A DNA stretch of 64,000 nucleotides, taken from assembly GCF_900188145.1 (NCBI RefSeq), contig NZ_FZOJ01000004.1, positions 228,701-292,700 on the forward strand, written 5' to 3'. Position 1 is the stretch's first letter. Each line of letters starts with the position of its first letter. This document shows, piece by piece, positions 60,159 through 64,000 of this stretch. The position numbers were made by a program, and so were the translations under genes. Under the pieces are notes generated by a model, which was not told where the DNA came from, made no database searches, and saw only the letters and a list, made by a program, of their open reading frames with translations. Source of the DNA: Anaerovirgula multivorans (GTDB lineage: Bacteria > Bacillota > Clostridia > Peptostreptococcales > Natronincolaceae).

Positions 60159-61523
60159 TTACAATACTAATTCAAAATCCTCATCAGCAGCATCTCGATC
60201 TGCACGATCCAATAAAGCATTCCCTATCATTTCAATTAACCGCATAGCTCCTTTATATCCCACAATTGGGAAATAACTATGAACAGCACGATCTAAGTTA
60301 GGAAAACCAAAACGTACAAGAGGAATGTCCTCTGCTCTAGCGATATACTTTCCATAGGTGTTGCCAATCAAAAGATCTACTGGTTCATTTTTAATCCATT
60401 GATGAAGTTCAAATAAATCTCCTGAACTTTTTACTCTGCCTTCTACATAGGCATTTTCCAGCATAGCATTTACTTCTTTTTCAAAAGAAGTACCAGGTGT
60501 TCCTGTTACAACATAAATTGGTTTCATTCCCAGGCTTAAAGTAAACTCTGTCATAGCAATAACATGATCGGGATCTCCAAAAATTGCTACCTTCTTTCCA
60601 TGATAATGGTGATGGGTATCCGTCATAATATCTACTAATTGACCCCTTTCCTCCTCTAGCTTATAAGGTACATCCTTCCCAGTAATTTTTACTAATTCCA
60701 TGATAAATTCATCTGTAGCCTTAACGCCAATAGGTAGATTAAGCACATGGGCATCTACTTTGCATTTTTTCTCCAATTCATTGGCAGCAGCCTCTGAAGC
60801 AAATCTTCCTACTGCTACTGTTGCCATAGAATTGCCAGTATCCATCAATTCTCCTACTTTTGTGCCACCTTTAGGATACATCCTATATTTTCCTGTCATT
60901 GGAGAATCTACTACACCACTGGTATCTGGAAAAAGTATATGAGATATCTCCATTAATTTGGCAATTCGTTTTAATTCCCGCATATCTCCCGGTTCTGTAT
61001 AACCAGGGATGATGTTGACTTTTTTGTTGCTGCCATCACCTTTTCCCTGTGAAAAATAAGTTACCATCGCCTTTACCATATTAGAAAAACCAGTAACATG
61101 AGATCCTGCATAACTAGGGGTATTGGCATGAAATACATGCTTTCCTTGCGGTACCTCTGAATCTTTAATAATCGTAGGTATATCATCTCCGATGGTCTCA
61201 GAAAGACAAGTGGTGTTGACAGCAATTACATCTGGTTTATAGATAGAAAACACGTTCTTAATAGAAGTTTTTAAGTTTGCTCCTCCACCGAAAACAGAAG
61301 CACCTTCCGTAAAAGAACTGGTGGAAGCAACAATCGGATCGCGAAAATGTCGCGTTAAGTGCATCCGATGAAAAGAACAACATCCTTGAGAACCATGACT
61401 ATGGGGTAAACAATTATGAATTCCCAATGCCGCATACATTGCACCTATTGGTTGACATGTCTTGGCTGGATTGATTACCAATGCTTTTCTCTCTGTAATC
61501 TCTCTTGATGTATGATCTAACAT
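60159..61523 (-). CDS. nifK: Nitrogenase MoFe protein beta subunit NifK
   Basis: Beta subunit of Mo-nitrogenase. 454 residues from the ATG at 61523 (GGAGGAGGTGG upstream), the short clostridial form without the roughly 50-residue N-terminal arm of the proteobacterial protein. P-cluster cysteines: Cys23 (AKTCQPIGAMYAALGI), Cys48 (HGSQGCCSFHRMHLTRHF) and Cys106 (VNTTCLSETIGDDIP). FGGGANLKTSIKN and RFGFPNLDRAVHSYFPIVGYKGAM are also present. The start overlaps the nifD stop (ATGTTAG), ensuring coupled 1:1 synthesis. Confidence 0.97.
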   Translation of the reverse strand: MLDHTSREITERKALVINPAKTCQPIGAMYAALGIHNCLPHSHGSQGCCSFHRMHLTRHFRDPIVASTSSFTEGASVFGGGANLKTSIKNVFSIYKPDVIAVNTTCLSETIGDDIPTIIKDSEVPQGKHVFHANTPSYAGSHVTGFSNMVKAMVTYFSQGKGDGSNKKVNIIPGYTEPGDMRELKRIAKLMEISHILFPDTSGVVDSPMTGKYRMYPKGGTKVGELMDTGNSMATVAVGRFASEAAANELEKKCKVDAHVLNLPIGVKATDEFIMELVKITGKDVPYKLEEERGQLVDIMTDTHHHYHGKKVAIFGDPDHVIAMTEFTLSLGMKPIYVVTGTPGTSFEKEVNAMLENAYVEGRVKSSGDLFELHQWIKNEPVDLLIGNTYGKYIARAEDIPLVRFGFPNLDRAVHSYFPIVGYKGAMRLIEMIGNALLDRADRDAADEDFELVL

Positions 61524-63121
61524 GTTGCCACCTCCTCCATAACTTCTCCTTGTAATAATGGCTCCTGCTTCCATAGAGGGGTAATGAATCCCCAGGTTGG
61601 CGTGTTCATTCCCATGGAAACGTCTTTTGCGAAGATTACTGCCCCTTTAAATCCAGCATAAGGTCCACTATAGTCATAGGAGTGAAGCTGTTTTGAAAAT
61701 ATTCCCATTTTTTGTGCTACATATTTATCTTTAATACCAGAACAGAACAAACTAGGTTTTAAGCTTTTTAACAGTTCCTCTGATTCAAAGTGATTTAAAT
61801 CGTCAATAACATAGCTTCCATTCTTCATTTCCTTGATCATACCGTCATATCTGCTTAAAGGCATCTCTTTTTTAAGTGCTTCAAGTTTTTCAGGTGACAG
61901 ATATAATCTATAATTCTTTTCATCTTTTGTGACATGAAGATCTGGAATATTTCTGCTATCGGCGTCCATTTTGATATAAGGAATGACGTCCCGCCCTTCA
62001 TAATCATCTCTATGACCAAATTCATAGCCTGCCATAACAGTTTCTATTCCTAACTCCTTCAATAGGCCTTGATAATGATGAGCTCGGGAACCACCTACAA
62101 ATAGTAATGCTGTTTTTCCTTCACACATCTTTTTGTACATATCCATAGCTTCTTGGATAGAGGTCAGTTCTTCTGCAATCACTTCTTCTGTTCGTTGAAT
62201 CAATACCTCATCACCAAAATACTTTGCTACGTTTCTCAAGGTATTAATGGTACTTTCAATTCCAATGAAGTTTACCTTAAGCCAAGGAGTCCCGTATTTG
62301 ATTTCAATCATTTCAGCAATATAGTTAATAGATCTATGGCATTGTACTAGATTTAGATCCGCTTTATGGGCACTTTTTAGTTCTTTATAGGTGCCATCTC
62401 CTGTCATGACAGAAACGATATGGTAGCCTATTTTTCCTAATATTCTTGAAATTTCCCATCCATCTCCACCGATATTGTACTCTCCCAGTATATTAATGGC
62501 ATAAGTTTTGGTTTCAGCATCTCCAGTACCAATAACATCCTGCATCAGTACATTATTTGCAATATGATGACCTGCTGATTGACTAACACCTTTATAGCCT
62601 TCACAGTTAAAGGCCATTACTTGAATGCCAAATTCCTCCTCTGCTTCCTTTGCAACTGCTTGAATGTCATCTCCTATCAAACCAACTGGACAAGTAGAGG
62701 AAATCGTGATAGCTTCTGGTTTAAAAAGTTCATAAGCTTCTTTCACTGCTTTCCTTAATCTTTTCTCGCCGCCGAAAACAATATCACTTTCCTGCATGTC
62801 GGTTGTAAAACAATAACTCAGGAAGTTGCTTTCTCCGTCTTTTGAACGTCCCTTGTGCCTTCTAGTACCCCATGTATAGTAAGAACATCCAACAGGGCCG
62901 TGAACAATGTGTACTACATCTCGTAAAGGACCTAGTACAACCCCTTTACATCCTGCAAAACAGCAACCTCTGTTACTGATAATCCCTGGCATTGTACGGG
63001 TATTCGCTTCAATTTCATCTTTTTCATTTTTACCCTTTACCACAATATGTTTCATCCGATTCTTTTTTACCTTCGGTGGATATTTTTCCAAAATACTATC
63101 TATCTTTTTCGACATAGTCAT
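61517..63121 (-). CDS. nifD: Nitrogenase MoFe protein alpha subunit NifD
   Basis: Alpha subunit that holds FeMo-cofactor and shares the P-cluster. 534 residues, longer than Azotobacter NifD (about 490) because of the clostridial insertion at about residues 380-440 (MDADSRNIPDLHVTKDEKNY onward). P-cluster cysteines: Cys53 (NRGCCFAGCKG), Cys79 (GPVGCSYYTW) and Cys144 (SSTCPVGLIGDD). FeMo-co ligands: Cys261 (VQCHRSINYI) and His480 (QLHSYDYSGPYAGFKGA). The ATG follows GGAG with 10-nt spacing. Confidence 0.98.
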   Translation of the reverse strand: MTMSKKIDSILEKYPPKVKKNRMKHIVVKGKNEKDEIEANTRTMPGIISNRGCCFAGCKGVVLGPLRDVVHIVHGPVGCSYYTWGTRRHKGRSKDGESNFLSYCFTTDMQESDIVFGGEKRLRKAVKEAYELFKPEAITISSTCPVGLIGDDIQAVAKEAEEEFGIQVMAFNCEGYKGVSQSAGHHIANNVLMQDVIGTGDAETKTYAINILGEYNIGGDGWEISRILGKIGYHIVSVMTGDGTYKELKSAHKADLNLVQCHRSINYIAEMIEIKYGTPWLKVNFIGIESTINTLRNVAKYFGDEVLIQRTEEVIAEELTSIQEAMDMYKKMCEGKTALLFVGGSRAHHYQGLLKELGIETVMAGYEFGHRDDYEGRDVIPYIKMDADSRNIPDLHVTKDEKNYRLYLSPEKLEALKKEMPLSRYDGMIKEMKNGSYVIDDLNHFESEELLKSLKPSLFCSGIKDKYVAQKMGIFSKQLHSYDYSGPYAGFKGAVIFAKDVSMGMNTPTWGFITPLWKQEPLLQGEVMEEVATC

Positions 63122-63147
63122 ATCTCACTCACTCCTTAAATTACTCT

Positions 63148-63534
63148 TTAGATAATTGCCTGCTCTCCGGTTTCACCAGTTCTTACTCGGACTGCTTCTC
63201 CCACTGACAATACAAAAATCTTTCCGTCTCCAGGATTACTTGTTTGATTAATCTCAATAATTGTATTTACCACTCTGTCAACATCTTTATCTGGTACCGT
63301 AATCGATAATAAGCGTTTAGGCAGTAATCGATGTTTTTCTGAAATAGACTCCGCAACCTCTGCAGGTATATTGGAATTCATTAAAAAACTTTCCTCAGGC
63401 ACTTGATCGTTGACTGGTTTTTTCCCTCTTCCAAACACCTTAGTACAGGTGAAAGCTGGAAAACCTTCTAATGCCAATGCATTTTTTGTTTGATTCACCA
63501 TATTCATGCGAATAACCGCTATAATTTCCTTCAT
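63148..63534 (-). CDS. nifI2: PII-type nitrogenase regulator NifI2
   Basis: Second subunit of the NifI1-NifI2 complex that inhibits the MoFe protein when ammonium is present and releases it when 2-oxoglutarate rises (known from methanogens). 128 residues, slightly longer than GlnB. PII motifs: VIRMNMVNQTKNALALEGFPAFTCTKVFGRGKKP, a modified T-loop (VNDQVPEESFLMNSNIPAEVAE), PKRLLSITVPDKDVDRVVNTIIE, and NPGDGKIFVLSVGEAVRVRTGETG. Placed between nifI1 and nifD, as in this nif class. Confidence 0.95.
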   Translation of the reverse strand: MKEIIAVIRMNMVNQTKNALALEGFPAFTCTKVFGRGKKPVNDQVPEESFLMNSNIPAEVAESISEKHRLLPKRLLSITVPDKDVDRVVNTIIEINQTSNPGDGKIFVLSVGEAVRVRTGETGEQAII

Positions 63535-63561
63535 AAAAGATGCTCCTCTCTATAGTTTTTT

Positions 63562-63888
63562 CTATAGTTTTTTCTCCCCACTACTAATGGTGTAAACCTC
63601 TTCTACATTGCTGATAAAGATTTTTCCATCACCAAAAGCACCTTTTTCTCCAGTTTTAGATTTTCGTGTTATCACTTCAACTACATGATCTTTGTATTCA
63701 TCTTCACAGACAAACATTAATAGATTTTTAGGTATTTCATCATAAGTAATATCCCCTACCTTGATTCCTCTTTGCTTCCCTCGCCCTACTACATCCAGCT
63801 TTGTTACGGCAGGGAAACCGGCATCACTTAGCTCCGCAAGTACACTGGCAACTCTTTCCGGTCTGATAATCGCCCTAATTAATTTCAT
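63562..63888 (-). CDS. nifI1: PII-type nitrogenase regulator NifI1
   Basis: First subunit of the post-translational nitrogenase switch, 108 residues. PII motifs: MKLIRAIIRPERVASVLAEL, FPAVTKLDVVGRGKQRGIKVGDITYDEIPKNLLMF with a short NifI-type T-loop lacking the uridylylated tyrosine context, and GAFGDGKIFISNVEEVYTISSGE. AGGAGG precedes the ATG. It is the first complete nif gene in the window; nifH is expected directly to the right. Confidence 0.95.
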   Translation of the reverse strand: MKLIRAIIRPERVASVLAELSDAGFPAVTKLDVVGRGKQRGIKVGDITYDEIPKNLLMFVCEDEYKDHVVEVITRKSKTGEKGAFGDGKIFISNVEEVYTISSGEKKL

Positions 63889-63920
63889 CTATATTTCCTC
63901 CTAATTAAAACTCGTGGTCA

Positions 63921-63937
63921 CGGGGCTATAAGCCCCG
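63921..63937 (-). promoter_or_regulatory. GC-rich hairpin in the leader of nifI1
   Basis: CGGGGCT-ATA-AGCCCCG forms a perfect 7-bp GC-rich stem 33 bp upstream of nifI1, striking in such AT-rich DNA. There is no T-run on the minus strand, so it is more likely an mRNA stability or processing element than a terminator. Confidence 0.55.
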
Positions 63938-63953
63938 AAACTACGGTATTTTT

Positions 63954-63977
63954 TGTTCGAGTATATGTACTCGAACA
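63954..63977 (-). promoter_or_regulatory. Perfect inverted repeat upstream of nifI1
   Basis: TGTTCGAGTA and TACTCGAACA form 10-bp arms around a 4-nt loop. On the minus strand it is followed by AAAAAA, not T, so it is not a standard terminator. Probably a hairpin between nifH and nifI1, or a regulator site. Confidence 0.5.
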
Positions 63978-64000
63978 GCTTACTTTGTGTTGTATAGCAG

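Overview
The window is AT-rich, densely packed DNA from an anaerobic, spore-forming-type Firmicute of class Clostridia. The evidence is the clostridial-type nitrogenase genes (NifD with the extra internal segment, short NifK, NifI1/NifI2), SigI/RsgI, corrinoid methyltransferases, PTS genes and strong AGGAGG-type ribosome sites. Gene style and content recall Alkaliphilus and relatives, but the genus is an inference. Most genes lie on the minus strand.

Layout, left to right. (1) 1-5.5 kb: 5' two thirds of glutamate synthase gltB, with a promoter and far-upstream cre-like sites, then sigI-rsgI with a 69-bp tandem repeat in rsgI. (2) 5.6-14.9 kb: a mutT relic, an Asp/Glu racemase, a tandem DUF3841-like pair, an iron alcohol dehydrogenase, pepT, a PII-like/cation antiporter pair, an amidotransferase relic and a LysO-type exporter. 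(3) 14.9-20.2 kb: a corrinoid methyltransferase island (shortened RACo-like activator, corrinoid protein, UroD-type methyltransferase, LacI regulator, methyl-THF methyltransferase) with three matching operator-like palindromes. (4) 20.3-28.5 kb: a lysozyme-fold membrane protein, a membrane protein of unknown function, a YbaK editing enzyme, marR-MATE, an alpha/beta hydrolase, a tiny hydrophobic protein, cheY with relics nearby, and tpx. (5) 28.5-41.6 kb: galactose genes (LacI regulator, galT, galE, galK, galM) with a collapsed mgl transporter, a signalling set (HD-GYP, response regulator, hybrid kinase), tetR and a hemolysin III family protein. (6) 41.9-45.4 kb: a MetNIQ-like ABC transporter with a DUF169 gene. 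(7) 45.7-54.3 kb: a mannitol/hexitol PTS operon with two IIC genes sharing a nearly identical ~1-kb block, MtlR, a PfkB kinase, a zinc dehydrogenase, HPr and a ptsI relic. (8) 54.5-64 kb: nifI1-nifI2-nifD-nifK-nifE-nifN-nifB-ferredoxin-nifV; nifH presumably lies just beyond the right edge.

How the parts work together: the nif operon makes and post-translationally controls Mo-nitrogenase, and GltB would assimilate the ammonium. The methyltransferase island would move a methyl group from an unknown donor through a corrinoid protein to tetrahydrofolate. The gal and mtl operons feed sugars into glycolysis.

Two themes run through the window. First, many gene relics: mutT, ptsI and mglB/mglC keep both ends but have lost the middle, and GATase, cheB and the RACo-like gene are one-sided fragments. 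Second, two families of dispersed hairpins: one of about 41 nt with compensatory base changes, and one of about 45 nt that looks like a recurring terminator. No rRNA, tRNA, CRISPR array, insertion sequence or prophage was recognised.
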